Assembly: GCF_015142735.1 (NCBI RefSeq)
Contig: NZ_JACSPN010000003.1
Coordinates: forward strand, 1-64,000
Length of the DNA stretch: 64,000 bases
DNA from: Oerskovia douganii
GTDB taxonomy: Bacteria > Actinomycetota > Actinomycetes > Actinomycetales > Cellulomonadaceae
Reading direction: 5' to 3'
Shown here: positions 51,203 through 58,844 of the stretch, in pieces
How the letters are laid out: every line of letters begins with the position of its first letter
Position numbering within the stretch: the first letter of the stretch is position 1
Made by a program: the position numbers and the translations under genes
Notes under the pieces: model-generated
What the model was told of the DNA's origin: nothing
The model's database searches: none
Seen by the model: the letters and a program-made list of their open reading frames with translations, nothing else

Positions 51203-52222
51203 TCAGGCCCTCCGAGGAGCGGTGACCGGCTCCACCGCGGGGGCGACGTCCGGCCCGACGAGCGGCAGCAGGCGCCCGGGCACGACCGCGAGGACGAGCG
51301 CGACCAGGCCCGCCGCGGACCCCAGCGCGACGAGCACCCACCCGGTCACGGGCTCCTCGACGGTCAGGAACGAGCGCCCGATCCAGACGAGGACGACGCA
51401 GAGCGTCAGCCCGGCGAGGAGCTGCGGCAGACGCAGGACGCGGCGTGCGGTCAGGCGGCGCAGCGCCATGTCCCAGGCGGGGTCGACCGCGTCGATCACG
51501 GGCCTGTTCGTGACGCGGCGCAGGACGAGCTCGACCGCGATCACCAGGACCAGAGCGCCGACGGCGAGGGGGACGGCCGCCTCCCAGGACGGGTAGGGCG
51601 TCGCGGTGACCAGCTCGACGAGGTTCTCCCGCCCGGGCCGGGAGGAGACCGTGCTGCGCTGGAGCGTCCCCGTGCGGGTCGCCGTGAGTCCTCCGAACAG
51701 GGCTGCGACGACGAGGAGTGCTGACCAGGCCCAGGTGGCCCTGCGCAGGGACCTCGGTGCGATGAGGTCCGTGCTGCGGGCCGCGAGCCCTGCTCGGCGG
51801 ACCGTCCCGTCGGCGGCGCGCCAGGTGGCCTCGCCGACGAGGAGGACGGCGAGGTAGGCGATGGTGATCCCGACCGGGGCGACGGCCAGCGGCACGGGGT
51901 TCCACGTGGTCATCCAGTAGTCGGTGTCGGGGGCGTAGTCCGCGAAGCGGGGCGCGAGGTGGGCGCCGGAGGCGATCGCTCCGACGGACAGGAGCACCGG
52001 GGTGACCAGGAGCGCGACGACCCAGGCGGCGACGTGCGTCGTCGTGGCGCGCGCTCGGGCCACGACCGTCGCCGCCGCGACCGGCGTCGCGGACTCCGCG
52101 GCCCGACGGCGGGTCGCGCCCCTCGTGAGCGCGAGGGTCACGGCGGCGGTCGCACCGATCACGACGAGCAGCGGGGCGAGCAGGAAGACGACCGACCAGG
52201 CGAGGTCGTAGAGAGGGGGCAT
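51203..52222 (-). CDS. Integral membrane protein, DUF1648-like arrangement with GntR partner
   Basis: This 339-residue protein has about eight predicted helices (for example LAWSVVFLLAPLLVVIGATA, HVAAWVVALLVTPVLLSVGA, and a C-terminal WVLVALGSAAGLVALVLAVV). There is no recognised catalytic motif. ATG 52222 has a GGAG site 7 bases upstream and lies outside the operator. The upstream ATG 52255 falls within the palindrome and probable transcription start, so it is rejected. The gene heads a two-gene unit with the GntR regulator. The DUF1648 comparison rests on layout only. Confidence 0.75.
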   Translation of the reverse strand: MPPLYDLAWSVVFLLAPLLVVIGATAAVTLALTRGATRRRAAESATPVAAATVVARARATTTHVAAWVVALLVTPVLLSVGAIASGAHLAPRFADYAPDTDYWMTTWNPVPLAVAPVGITIAYLAVLLVGEATWRAADGTVRRAGLAARSTDLIAPRSLRRATWAWSALLVVAALFGGLTATRTGTLQRSTVSSRPGRENLVELVTATPYPSWEAAVPLAVGALVLVIAVELVLRRVTNRPVIDAVDPAWDMALRRLTARRVLRLPQLLAGLTLCVVLVWIGRSFLTVEEPVTGWVLVALGSAAGLVALVLAVVPGRLLPLVGPDVAPAVEPVTAPRRA

Positions 52223-52243
52223 GAACAGCTCCGTGCGGAGACT

Positions 52244-52265
52244 TTGTATCGCCATGTCGATACAA
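52244..52265. promoter_or_regulatory. GntR-type operator
   Basis: An inverted repeat with arms TTGTATCG and CGATACAA around a 6-base spacer. On the minus strand it follows a TTGACA -35 (52290-52285) and covers the -10/+1 region, an ideal autorepression site for the GntR protein. Confidence 0.7.
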
Positions 52266-52284
52266 TGGCAGGGGCGGGGCGGGC

Positions 52285-52290
52285 TGTCAA
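52285..52290 (-). promoter_or_regulatory. -35 element of the membrane protein/GntR operon
   Basis: A consensus TTGACA on the minus strand. With 17-base spacing the -10 would be CATTGT (52267-52262), overlapping the operator. Confidence 0.5.
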
Positions 52291-52291
52291 C

Positions 52292-52319
52292 GACTGCGTG
52301 AGAGGACTCTCACGCAGTC
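52292..52319. promoter_or_regulatory. 28-bp inverted repeat upstream of the APH-like gene
   Basis: Perfect 13-base arms GACTGCGTGAGAG and CTCTCACGCAGTC enclose GA. On the plus strand CTCTCAC-N4-TCCTCAT (52307-52324) also forms an 11-bp-period repeat. The site lies 38 bases before ATG 52358 and immediately upstream of the divergent promoter at 52285. The core TGAGAG-NN-CTCTCACGC recurs at 53619-53635. Confidence 0.6.
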
Positions 52320-52357
52320 CTCATGTGCACGTCACGACCGGACGGTTCCCTCTGGCC

Positions 52358-53710
52358 ATGGACACCGCCACGCAGCTCCTCACCGGACCACGGGCGGGCG
52401 ACCTCCTCGAGGCGGCGCTCGCGGTGGACCACGTCGCCCTCGGGTCGTGGCGCGTGCACCAGGTGCACGCCCGCCCCGGCGCCGAGGTCAGCGTCGGGTA
52501 CGAGGTCACGGTCCGCAGCGGTCCCGGCGGCGCCCGGACGCCGACCGGACGGCCCGAGTACCTCGTGGCCACGACCGCGGACCTCCCGGCGGACGTCGTC
52601 GAACGACGCGGGATCCTGCGGCTCGGCGACGGTGAGCAGACCGTGCACGTCTGGCGCCACCCCGTCGACCCCCTGCTGCCCGGGCTGGCCACGGCCTGCG
52701 ACGCCGCGGCCCTCACCGACCGGTGGCGCTCGCTCGACCCGCACGCCCCGCTCGTCCTGGGGCTCGACCTCGTGACCTACCGGCCCCTGCGACGTGCCGT
52801 CCTGCGCGCGCGGACCACGGACGGCGACGTCTACCTCAAGGTCGTCCGGCCCGACCGCGTCACGGACCTCCGCATCCGCCACGACCTCTTCCGCGTCGCG
52901 GAGGCGGCTCCCATGGGCTATGCGCTCACGGCCCCGCCGGCCGCGCCCCGCGTGCTCGCCTCCCTCGGCGAGGGCATCCTCGTGCTCGCGGCCCGGCCGG
53001 AGGAGACGCTGGCCTCCGCGATCGCCTCGACGCCCCGGCACGAGCAGCCCCTGACGATCGACCCGCGCGAGCTGCTCAGGGCGTTGTGCGCGCTCCCGCA
53101 GGACGCCGTCCTGCTCGACCACCGGGCCGCCTGGGCCGACCGCTCGGAGCACTACGCGCGCGCCGCCGTCGGGCGCCTGCCGGGCCGTGCGGACCGGATC
53201 GTTGCCCTCGAGCGCTCGGTCCGCAGGATCGTGGCCGTCCGCGACCCGGGGCCCGTCGTCGCGACGCACGGCGACTTCTACGAGGCCAACGTCCTCCTGG
53301 TGGGCGGGGCGGGCTGCCGACGGGTGGCCGCGGTCCTCGACGTCGACACCCTGGGCCCAGGTCACCGCATCGACGACCTGGCCTGCATGACCGGGCACCT
53401 CGCGGTGCTGGAGACGCTCGCCCCCCAGGTCTACCCGGGCGTCGCCGGCCTGGTCGACCGCTGCCTCGCGGCCTTCGGCGAAGCCACCGACCCGGTGGGC
53501 CTGCGCGCGCGCAGCGCCGCCGTCGTGCTCTCCCTGCTGCCCGGGGCCCCGCGCGACGCCCTCGCAGAGGCCTGGCTCTCCGTCGCCGAGGAACTCCTCG
53601 CCGGGGCCGAGGCCCGTCTGAGAGTCCTCTCACGCCAGGCTCCTGCTGCTCTCATCCGGCGCGACGAGGCTCGGGTCGACGGGGCGGCGAACGTGCCGCC
53701 CACCGTCTGA
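52358..53710 (+). CDS. Aminoglycoside-phosphotransferase-like kinase
   Basis: This 450-residue cytosolic protein has the APH/choline-kinase fold. It has VYLKVVRP as the ATP-binding lysine strand (about residue 165), catalytic-loop HGDFYEANVLL (about 304-314), and metal-binding DVDTLGPGHRIDDLA (about 327-341). The N-terminal 140 residues form an extra beta-rich region (VHQVHARPGAEVSVGYEV) found in some actinobacterial APH-like and maltokinase-related proteins. The substrate is unknown; drug resistance should not be assumed. ATG 52358 is chosen because the upstream open frame is shadow over the promoter region. The small gene at 53722 follows after 11 bases. Confidence 0.8.
   Translation: MDTATQLLTGPRAGDLLEAALAVDHVALGSWRVHQVHARPGAEVSVGYEVTVRSGPGGARTPTGRPEYLVATTADLPADVVERRGILRLGDGEQTVHVWRHPVDPLLPGLATACDAAALTDRWRSLDPHAPLVLGLDLVTYRPLRRAVLRARTTDGDVYLKVVRPDRVTDLRIRHDLFRVAEAAPMGYALTAPPAAPRVLASLGEGILVLAARPEETLASAIASTPRHEQPLTIDPRELLRALCALPQDAVLLDHRAAWADRSEHYARAAVGRLPGRADRIVALERSVRRIVAVRDPGPVVATHGDFYEANVLLVGGAGCRRVAAVLDVDTLGPGHRIDDLACMTGHLAVLETLAPQVYPGVAGLVDRCLAAFGEATDPVGLRARSAAVVLSLLPGAPRDALAEAWLSVAEELLAGAEARLRVLSRQAPAALIRRDEARVDGAANVPPTV
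53619..53635. promoter_or_regulatory. Second TGAGAG-NN-CTCTCACGC element, inside the APH-like gene
   Basis: This element matches 15 of 17 bases of the core of the inverted repeat at 52292-52319. It lies 86 bases before ATG 53722, so it may control the small secreted protein gene although it sits within coding sequence. Confidence 0.4.
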
Positions 53711-53721
53711 GGAGGCAGGAC

Positions 53722-54024
53722 ATGGACGCACGGAGGATCTGGATCGCCACGGGCACGCTCGGCGTGCTCGGCGCCGGGCTCGGCGCGACGGTGGCCACAG
53801 CGCACGTCCGCGCGGGCGCCGAAGGCCCGACCGTCGTGACCGTCGACGAGCGCTCGGCGGCGTCGACCGCACGGGGGGCGGGCGTCGTGCCGAGCCCGTC
53901 GGACGTCGACCCGACGACCTCCACGACGACGGTCTCCACGAACACCGCCCGGACCGCGGCAAGCTCGGTGAGCCCGCTGAGCCCGGTCTCGGCGCAGACG
54001 TCCCCGTCGGCAGCCACCCCCTAG
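53722..54024 (+). CDS. Small secreted or membrane-anchored Ser/Thr-rich protein
   Basis: This 100-residue protein has one N-terminal hydrophobic segment (about residues 6-27, WIATGTLGVLGAGLGATVAT) and no cysteine lipobox. The rest is an extracytoplasmic tail dominated by Ser, Thr, Ala and Val. The composition suggests disorder and possible O-glycosylation. No family is recognised. ATG 53722 has a strong GGAGG site. A perfect hairpin terminator lies 53 bases past the stop. Its layout parallels the protein at 56498-56926. Confidence 0.7.
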   Translation: MDARRIWIATGTLGVLGAGLGATVATAHVRAGAEGPTVVTVDERSAASTARGAGVVPSPSDVDPTTSTTTVSTNTARTAASSVSPLSPVSAQTSPSAATP

Positions 54025-54077
54025 GGGGCGGGTGCCCTGACGGGGCGACTCGGCGGTCGGCGCGTCACCGGCCGCAC

Positions 54078-54111
54078 GGAGAGGGCGGAGGCACACGGGC
54101 CTCCGCCCTCT
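54078..54111. terminator. Hairpin terminator
   Basis: A perfect 14-bp stem (GAGAGGGCGGAGGC with GCCTCCGCCCTCTC) and a 6-base loop. It lies between the small secreted protein gene (plus) and the response-regulator stop (minus) and can serve both. Confidence 0.85.
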
Positions 54112-54228
54112 CGTCGAGCCGTCGAGCCCCGCCGCACGGGCCGTGCCGGACCATGCCCGAGGTTGTCGACACTCCGGGACCGCACCCGTCGTACGTCGTA
54201 CGACGTGGGGTCGGCCCTGCCGACCGGC

Positions 54229-54897
54229 TCAGGCCGCGGGGTCCGCCAGCCGGTACCCCATGCCGCGGACGGTGACCACGCGCTCGGGGCCGAGCTTGTT
54301 GCGCAGGTAGCGCACGTACACGTCCACGACGTTGGAACCCGGGTCGAAGTCGTACCCCCACACCCGGGAGAGCAGCTGCTCGCGGCTCAGCACCTGGCCC
54401 GGGTTGCGCAGGAACGTCTCGGCGAGCGCGAACTCCCGGGCCGAGAGATCGACCTCCCGGTCCTGCGTGCGGGCCCTGCGGGTGCGCAGGTCGAGGCTCA
54501 GGGAGCCGTGCGTGAGGACCGTGACCTCCCCGGCGGGCTCCGTCCGCAGGCGCAGCCGGATCCGGGCCAGGAGCTCCTCGAACCGGAACGGCTTGATCAT
54601 GTAGTCGTCGGCGCCCCCCTCGAGGCCGGCGACCGTGTCCGTCACGGACGAGCGGGCCGTGAGGATGATGACCGGGATGGTGCTGCGGGCCGAGCGCAGG
54701 CGCCGCAGGACGGTGAACCCGTCCTGGTCGGGCAGCCCCAGGTCGAGGACCATCAGGTCGTAGTCGCCGGTCTGGGCCAGGTCGTAGCCCTCCCTCCCGG
54801 TGGTCACGGCGACGCTCGCATAGCCTGCGGCGCGCAGCCCCTTGGTCACGAACGACGAGATGCGGGTCTCGTCCTCGACGACGAGGATCTGGCTCAC
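54229..54897 (-). CDS. OmpR/PhoB-family response regulator
   Basis: This 222-residue two-component regulator has a receiver domain in residues 1-118, with the acidic pair EDE at the start, phospho-acceptor D52 (MVLDLGLP), T/A in ILTARS and K in MIKPF. The C-terminal winged helix (about 125-220) has FALAETFLRNPGQVLSREQLL and the recognition-helix region NVVDVYVRYLRNKL. GTG 54897 overlaps the kinase stop by four bases. It is probably regulated from the promoter ahead of 56926. Candidate targets with CTCTCA repeats lie upstream of 52358, 53722 and 56926. Confidence 0.95.
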   Translation of the reverse strand: MSQILVVEDETRISSFVTKGLRAAGYASVAVTTGREGYDLAQTGDYDLMVLDLGLPDQDGFTVLRRLRSARSTIPVIILTARSSVTDTVAGLEGGADDYMIKPFRFEELLARIRLRLRTEPAGEVTVLTHGSLSLDLRTRRARTQDREVDLSAREFALAETFLRNPGQVLSREQLLSRVWGYDFDPGSNVVDVYVRYLRNKLGPERVVTVRGMGYRLADPAA

Positions 54898-56498
54898 GAC
54901 GACGTCCTTTCACCCAGGCGCGCCCGAGAGTCGACAGGTATCTCCATGGTGAGCGGGGTCTCCGCCACGACGCCCGGGGAGGACCTGGGCGCGAGCGGGC
55001 TGCCGCTCGCGCCCGACAGGTCGTCGGGTTCGTGGGCGGGAGGGTTCGGGCCGGGCTCGAGCGGGAGGTCCAGGGTGAAGGTCGAACCGAAGCCCCGGGT
55101 CGAGGAGACCTCGACCCGGCCCTCGTGACCGCCCGCGATCGCGCTGACGATCGCGAGGCCGAGCCCCGCTCCGTCCCGGAAGGCGGGGTCCCGCTCGGCC
55201 TGGGCGAAGCGGACGAAGATGCGTTCGAGCTGGTCGGGGGAGACGCCGATGCCCTCGTCGCGGACCCAGAGGCGGATCCGCCCGTCGCGGACCGCGGACC
55301 CCAGCGTGATCTTCGAGCCCGGGGCGGAGAACTTCACCGCGTTGGACGCGAGCTGCAACCACGCCTGCGTCAGTCGTTGCTCGTCGACGTTCGCCGTGGC
55401 CCCGGTCCTGGCGTCCACGGTCCACCGACGGTCGCCCAGGAGGCGGGCCTTGTCGAGGATGTCGTCGGTGAGCCGGCCGAGGTCCGTCTCCTCGAGCCGG
55501 ACGAACCCCGGGCTGCCGGCCGTCGCGAGCGTCATGAGGTCGTCGACGAGCCGGTGCATCCGGTCGAGCTCGTCCAGCGCGAGGTCGCGCGTGCTCCCGG
55601 CGTCCTCGGGGTCCTCCGGGTCCATGAGCTCGAGGTGCCCCCGCACGATCGTGAGGGGGGTGCGCAGCTCGTGGCCGACGTCGTCGAGGAGCTCGTGCTC
55701 GGCGTCGAACGCCGCCGCGAGACGGTCCAGCATCTCGTTGAACGCGTGCGTGAGGTCCGAGACGTCGTCGTTGCCGGTGACGGGGAGCCGCTCGGACGTG
55801 TGGGTGTCGCTGATGCGCCGGGCGGTCTGGCCGAGGAGGCGGACCGGGCGCAGGAGCCGACCGGCGACCAGCCAGCCCACCGCCGCGATCAGGAGGAGCG
55901 CGACCACGGCGATGATCGCGTAGGTCCGGAACACCTGGTCGAACTCGGCGTGCTCCGCGCTGCGGTCGAAGGCCAGCACGAGCGCGGAGGGGACGTCGCC
56001 GTCGGTCACGGGGATGACGAGGACCCGGTAGCTCGTCTCGGGGGTCGTGATCTGGCGGAGCACGACCACCCGCCCCGTCGTGTAGGGCTCGAGCTCCTCC
56101 ATGAGGGCCTCGTCGTCCTCGAGGCGCAGCGGCACGGGCGTGGCCGCGATCCACTGGGTGCGGCCTCCACGGAAGCCGACCATGCCCTCGTGCGGTGCGG
56201 GCACGGTCTGCCGCATGGCGGTGTTGACGAGGTCGTCCGACGAGGTGAACCGCTCCCCGGTCGAGGGGTGCACTCCGTCGTGGGCGAGGGCCTCGAACTC
56301 CTCGAGCGAGCGCGTGAGGGACTGGTCCATCCGGTCGTCGACGTGCGCGCGCTGAGCGGTGTAGGCGACGCCGCCCGCGATGATCAGGCCGAGGGCGGCG
56401 AGGGCGAGGACGGCCCCGAGGATCCGGGCCCGGACGGTCTGGAGGCGGGAGGGGGCGCGACGGGGGGCGGCACCGGTCCCCTGGCCGTGGTGAGCCAT
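54894..56498 (-). CDS. Sensor histidine kinase (HAMP, HisKA, HATPase)
   Basis: This 534-residue membrane kinase has transmembrane helix 1 near 26-48 and an extracytoplasmic sensor of about 145 residues, with no recognised ligand fold. Helix 2 lies near 190-212, followed by HAMP and the phospho-acceptor His276 in LDDVGHELRTPLTIVRGH. The ATPase domain has N-box LQLASNAVKFS, G1 RDEGIGV and G2 GAGLGLAIV. It partners the response regulator downstream. ATG 56498 shares one base with the upstream gene's stop (TGATG), so the accessory protein, kinase and regulator are translated together. Confidence 0.95.
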   Translation of the reverse strand: MAHHGQGTGAAPRRAPSRLQTVRARILGAVLALAALGLIIAGGVAYTAQRAHVDDRMDQSLTRSLEEFEALAHDGVHPSTGERFTSSDDLVNTAMRQTVPAPHEGMVGFRGGRTQWIAATPVPLRLEDDEALMEELEPYTTGRVVVLRQITTPETSYRVLVIPVTDGDVPSALVLAFDRSAEHAEFDQVFRTYAIIAVVALLLIAAVGWLVAGRLLRPVRLLGQTARRISDTHTSERLPVTGNDDVSDLTHAFNEMLDRLAAAFDAEHELLDDVGHELRTPLTIVRGHLELMDPEDPEDAGSTRDLALDELDRMHRLVDDLMTLATAGSPGFVRLEETDLGRLTDDILDKARLLGDRRWTVDARTGATANVDEQRLTQAWLQLASNAVKFSAPGSKITLGSAVRDGRIRLWVRDEGIGVSPDQLERIFVRFAQAERDPAFRDGAGLGLAIVSAIAGGHEGRVEVSSTRGFGSTFTLDLPLEPGPNPPAHEPDDLSGASGSPLAPRSSPGVVAETPLTMEIPVDSRARLGERTSS

Positions 56499-56926
56499 CA
56501 GCCGTTCCCCGTGTCCGGCGTCCACATGCCGTCGTCGTACTCGTCGGACGGCCGGTACATGCCGTCGTCGTACTCGTCCCCGGGGTGGTACATGCCGTCG
56601 TCGTACGGCGGCTCGGGGGTCTTGTCCACCGTGTCGCTCCCGATCCGCGGCGGGGCGGGCTGCACGGGCACCAGGGGTGCGCTCGGCGTGTCCTGCTCGC
56701 CGTCGTCCGACGGCGCCCCGGGCTCCTCGTCGGTCTCCTGGTCGGAGGGCAGCGTGGGCACCGGCGGCGTCGAGGTGGTCTCCTCGGGGGTCGGGGCGGG
56801 GGTCAGCACGACGAGCCCCCGCAGGTCACGGTCGGGCGGGCTCGCCGAGACCAGTGCCACGGCGCCGGCGCCCGCGCCGAGTGCGACCACCACGAGCGCG
56901 ATCACCCACATCGTCGTCCGTCGCAT
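56498..56926 (-). CDS. Membrane-anchored accessory protein with YDDGM repeats
   Basis: This 142-residue protein has one N-terminal helix (about residues 6-29). A Pro/Thr/Glu/Asp-rich extracellular stretch follows. The C-terminal 35 residues hold three near-repeats: YDDGMYHPGDE, YDDGMYRPSDE and YDDGMWTPDT. No family is recognised. Because it heads the operon of a two-component system it may be a sensory or feedback partner of the kinase. Its acidic, Met/Tyr-rich repeats could bind metal or another protein, but that is inference. ATG 56926 begins 7 bases after GATACT, consistent with a leaderless transcript; ATG 56950 is an alternative. Confidence 0.75.
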   Translation of the reverse strand: MRRTTMWVIALVVVALGAGAGAVALVSASPPDRDLRGLVVLTPAPTPEETTSTPPVPTLPSDQETDEEPGAPSDDGEQDTPSAPLVPVQPAPPRIGSDTVDKTPEPPYDDGMYHPGDEYDDGMYRPSDEYDDGMWTPDTGNG

Positions 56927-56932
56927 GGCGCG

Positions 56933-56938
56933 AGTATC
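56933..56938 (-). promoter_or_regulatory. -10 element of the two-component operon
   Basis: GATACT on the minus strand, six bases before ATG 56926, places the transcription start on the start codon. Confidence 0.5.
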
Positions 56939-56948
56939 ACGGGCGCGC

Positions 56949-56966
56949 ATGAGAGGGGAATGAGAG
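56949..56966 (-). promoter_or_regulatory. Direct repeat CTCTCAT-N4-CTCTCAT (11-bp period)
   Basis: Read on the minus strand, two identical 7-mers are spaced 11 bp apart and cover the -35 position. This is the usual geometry for OmpR/PhoB-type regulators, so autoregulation by the product of 54229-54897 is plausible. Confidence 0.55.
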
Positions 56967-57003
56967 CGTGTGTCACCCGTTCCGTGGTCGTGGTCGCCCG
57001 ACG

Positions 57004-58032
57004 TCACGGGGCGGGATCCTGCGCGAGCCAGTCGTCGACACCCCCGAGCAGGCGGGCCCGCGTGCTCGCGCCCGCGCGGCTCGCGCGGATCGAGGACCGG
57101 GCGAGGTCGGCGAGCTCCTCGTCGGAGAACCCGTGCTCGGTCCGCGCCGACTCGTACTGCGCGACGAGGCGTGACCCGAACAGCAGCGGGTCGTCGGCGC
57201 CGAGCGCGACCTGGGCCCCCGCGTCGACGAGGGCCCCGAGCGGGACCTGGGCGCCGTCGTCGTACACCCCGAGCGACACGTTCGACGCCGGGCACACCTC
57301 GAGCGCGACCCCGCGCGCGACGACCTCCTCGAGGACCCGAGGGTCCTCGACCGAGCGCACCCCGTGCCCGATCCGGTCGGGGTCCAGGTCCGTCAGGACC
57401 TCGGTCACGTGGTCGGGGCCGAGGAGCTCGCCGCCGTGCGGGACGAGCGCGAGGCCTGCACGGCGTGCGATCGCGAAGGCCGGGGCGAACGCCGCGGTGT
57501 CCCCGCGGCGCTCGTCGTTGCTCAGCCCGAAGCCCAGCACCTCGCCCGGGCCGTCGCCCACGTACTGCGCGGCGAGGCGCGCGAGCGTGCGGGCGTCGAG
57601 CGGGTGGCGCATGCGGGACGCGGCCACGATCACGCCGACCTCGGTGCCCGTCGCGGCGCTCGCCTCCCTGGCGGCGTCGAGCACGATCTCCACCGCGGGC
57701 GAGATGCCTCCCACGAACGGCGCGTACGACGTCGGGTCGACCTGGATCTCGAGGCGGCCCGAGCCCTCGGCCGCGTCGTCCTCGGCGGCCTCGTGCACGA
57801 TGCGGCGCATGTCCGCCTCCGAGCGCACGCACGCCCGCGCGGCGTCGTACAGGCGCTGGAAGCGGAACCACCCGCGCTCGGTCGCGGGCAGCCGCAGCGG
57901 GTCGCCGTCGAGCAGGGCCGCCGGCAGCCGCACGCCGTACTGCGCCGCGAGGTCGTGCAGCGTCTCCGGCCGCATGGAGCCGGTGAAGTGCAGGTGGAGG
58001 TGGGCCTTGGGGAGCTTCGCCAGATCACGCAC
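57004..58032 (-). CDS. Adenosine deaminase family protein
   Basis: This 342-residue zinc hydrolase has the amidohydrolase TIM barrel. Motifs: metal-binding HLHLHFTGSMRP near the start, FGLSNDER, VPHGGE (family HAGE; catalytic Glu kept, Ala changed to Gly), DRIGHGV, EVCPASN, and ALGADDPLLF, where classical adenosine deaminase has a serine/asparagine-containing variant before DDP. It deaminates adenosine, or possibly another aminopurine. GTG 58032 gives the standard start; upstream residues to 58110 are unrelated. It lies 74 bases after the response regulator gene and may be a separate unit. Confidence 0.9.
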   Translation of the reverse strand: MRDLAKLPKAHLHLHFTGSMRPETLHDLAAQYGVRLPAALLDGDPLRLPATERGWFRFQRLYDAARACVRSEADMRRIVHEAAEDDAAEGSGRLEIQVDPTSYAPFVGGISPAVEIVLDAAREASAATGTEVGVIVAASRMRHPLDARTLARLAAQYVGDGPGEVLGFGLSNDERRGDTAAFAPAFAIARRAGLALVPHGGELLGPDHVTEVLTDLDPDRIGHGVRSVEDPRVLEEVVARGVALEVCPASNVSLGVYDDGAQVPLGALVDAGAQVALGADDPLLFGSRLVAQYESARTEHGFSDEELADLARSSIRASRAGASTRARLLGGVDDWLAQDPAP

Positions 58033-58106
58033 AGGGGCAGTCTTGCACCCCGCCCGTCCCGCGCGGACCCGCGGCCCGCTCCCCGGTCTCCCGGGATGCG
58101 AGACCT

Positions 58107-58844
58107 TCACACCCCGGGCAGGATGCCCCGCTCGATCGCGACCGTCACGGCACGCGTGCGGTCGTCGACGCCCAGCTTGGCGAACGCCCGCAGCAGGTGC
58201 GTCTTGACCGTGGCCTCGGAGATGAACAGCTCGCGCCCGATCGCGGGGTTGCTGAGCCCGCGCGCGACGAGCGCGAGGACCTGGGCCTCGCGCGCGGTCA
58301 GGCGCTCGCCCGCGCCGCGGACGCTCGTCACGAGCCGGGTCGCGACCGTGGGGGCCAGGACCGTCTCGCCCCGGGCCGCGGCCCGGATGCCCGCGACGAG
58401 CACGTCGCGCGGGGTGTCCTTGAGCAGGTAGCCCGTCGCGCCCGCCTCGACCGCGCGCAGGATGTCGGTGTCGGTCTCGTACGTCGTGAGCACCACGACG
58501 CGTGGTCTCGTCGCGCCGGGGGCAGCGAGGATCTCGGTCGTCGCGCCCACGCCGTCGAGCACAGGCATGCGCAGGTCCATGAGCACGACGTCGGGGGCCA
58601 GGTCGCGCGCGAGAGCGACGCCCTCGCGGCCGTCGCCCGCCTCACCCACCACGACGAGGTCCGGCTCGGCGGTGAGCATCCCGACCAGCCCCGAGCGCAC
58701 GACCGGGTGGTCGTCGATCACGAGGACCCGCACCACGGGGGCCGACGACGGCCCTCCCGCCCCGGTCGCCGCCCCCCGCCCGCGGGTGGGAGGCGCCGTC
58801 CGGCGGTCGGGCAGGGGTGGCGGGTGGTCGGCGGGCAGGGTCAC
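58107..58844 (-). CDS. NarL/LuxR-family response regulator
   Basis: In this 245-residue protein an atypical Pro/Arg/Gly-rich N-terminal stretch of about 37 residues precedes the receiver (VRVLVIDDHPVVRSGL). The phospho-acceptor is D90 (LMDLRMP). The C-terminal LuxR-type helix-turn-helix includes LTAREAQVLALVARGLSN and SEATVKTHL. GTG 58844 is favoured by the four-base overlap with the kinase stop; an internal GTG at the receiver start is possible. It probably controls the ABC exporter operon it closes, perhaps through the palindromes at 62130-62173. Confidence 0.94.
   Translation of the reverse strand: MTLPADHPPPLPDRRTAPPTRGRGAATGAGGPSSAPVVRVLVIDDHPVVRSGLVGMLTAEPDLVVVGEAGDGREGVALARDLAPDVVLMDLRMPVLDGVGATTEILAAPGATRPRVVVLTTYETDTDILRAVEAGATGYLLKDTPRDVLVAGIRAAARGETVLAPTVATRLVTSVRGAGERLTAREAQVLALVARGLSNPAIGRELFISEATVKTHLLRAFAKLGVDDRTRAVTVAIERGILPGV

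Noticed and set aside
52358-53710. Annotation as an aminoglycoside resistance gene
   Set aside because: Only the general APH fold motifs are present. Many APH-like kinases act on sugars or metabolites and there is no resistance context.
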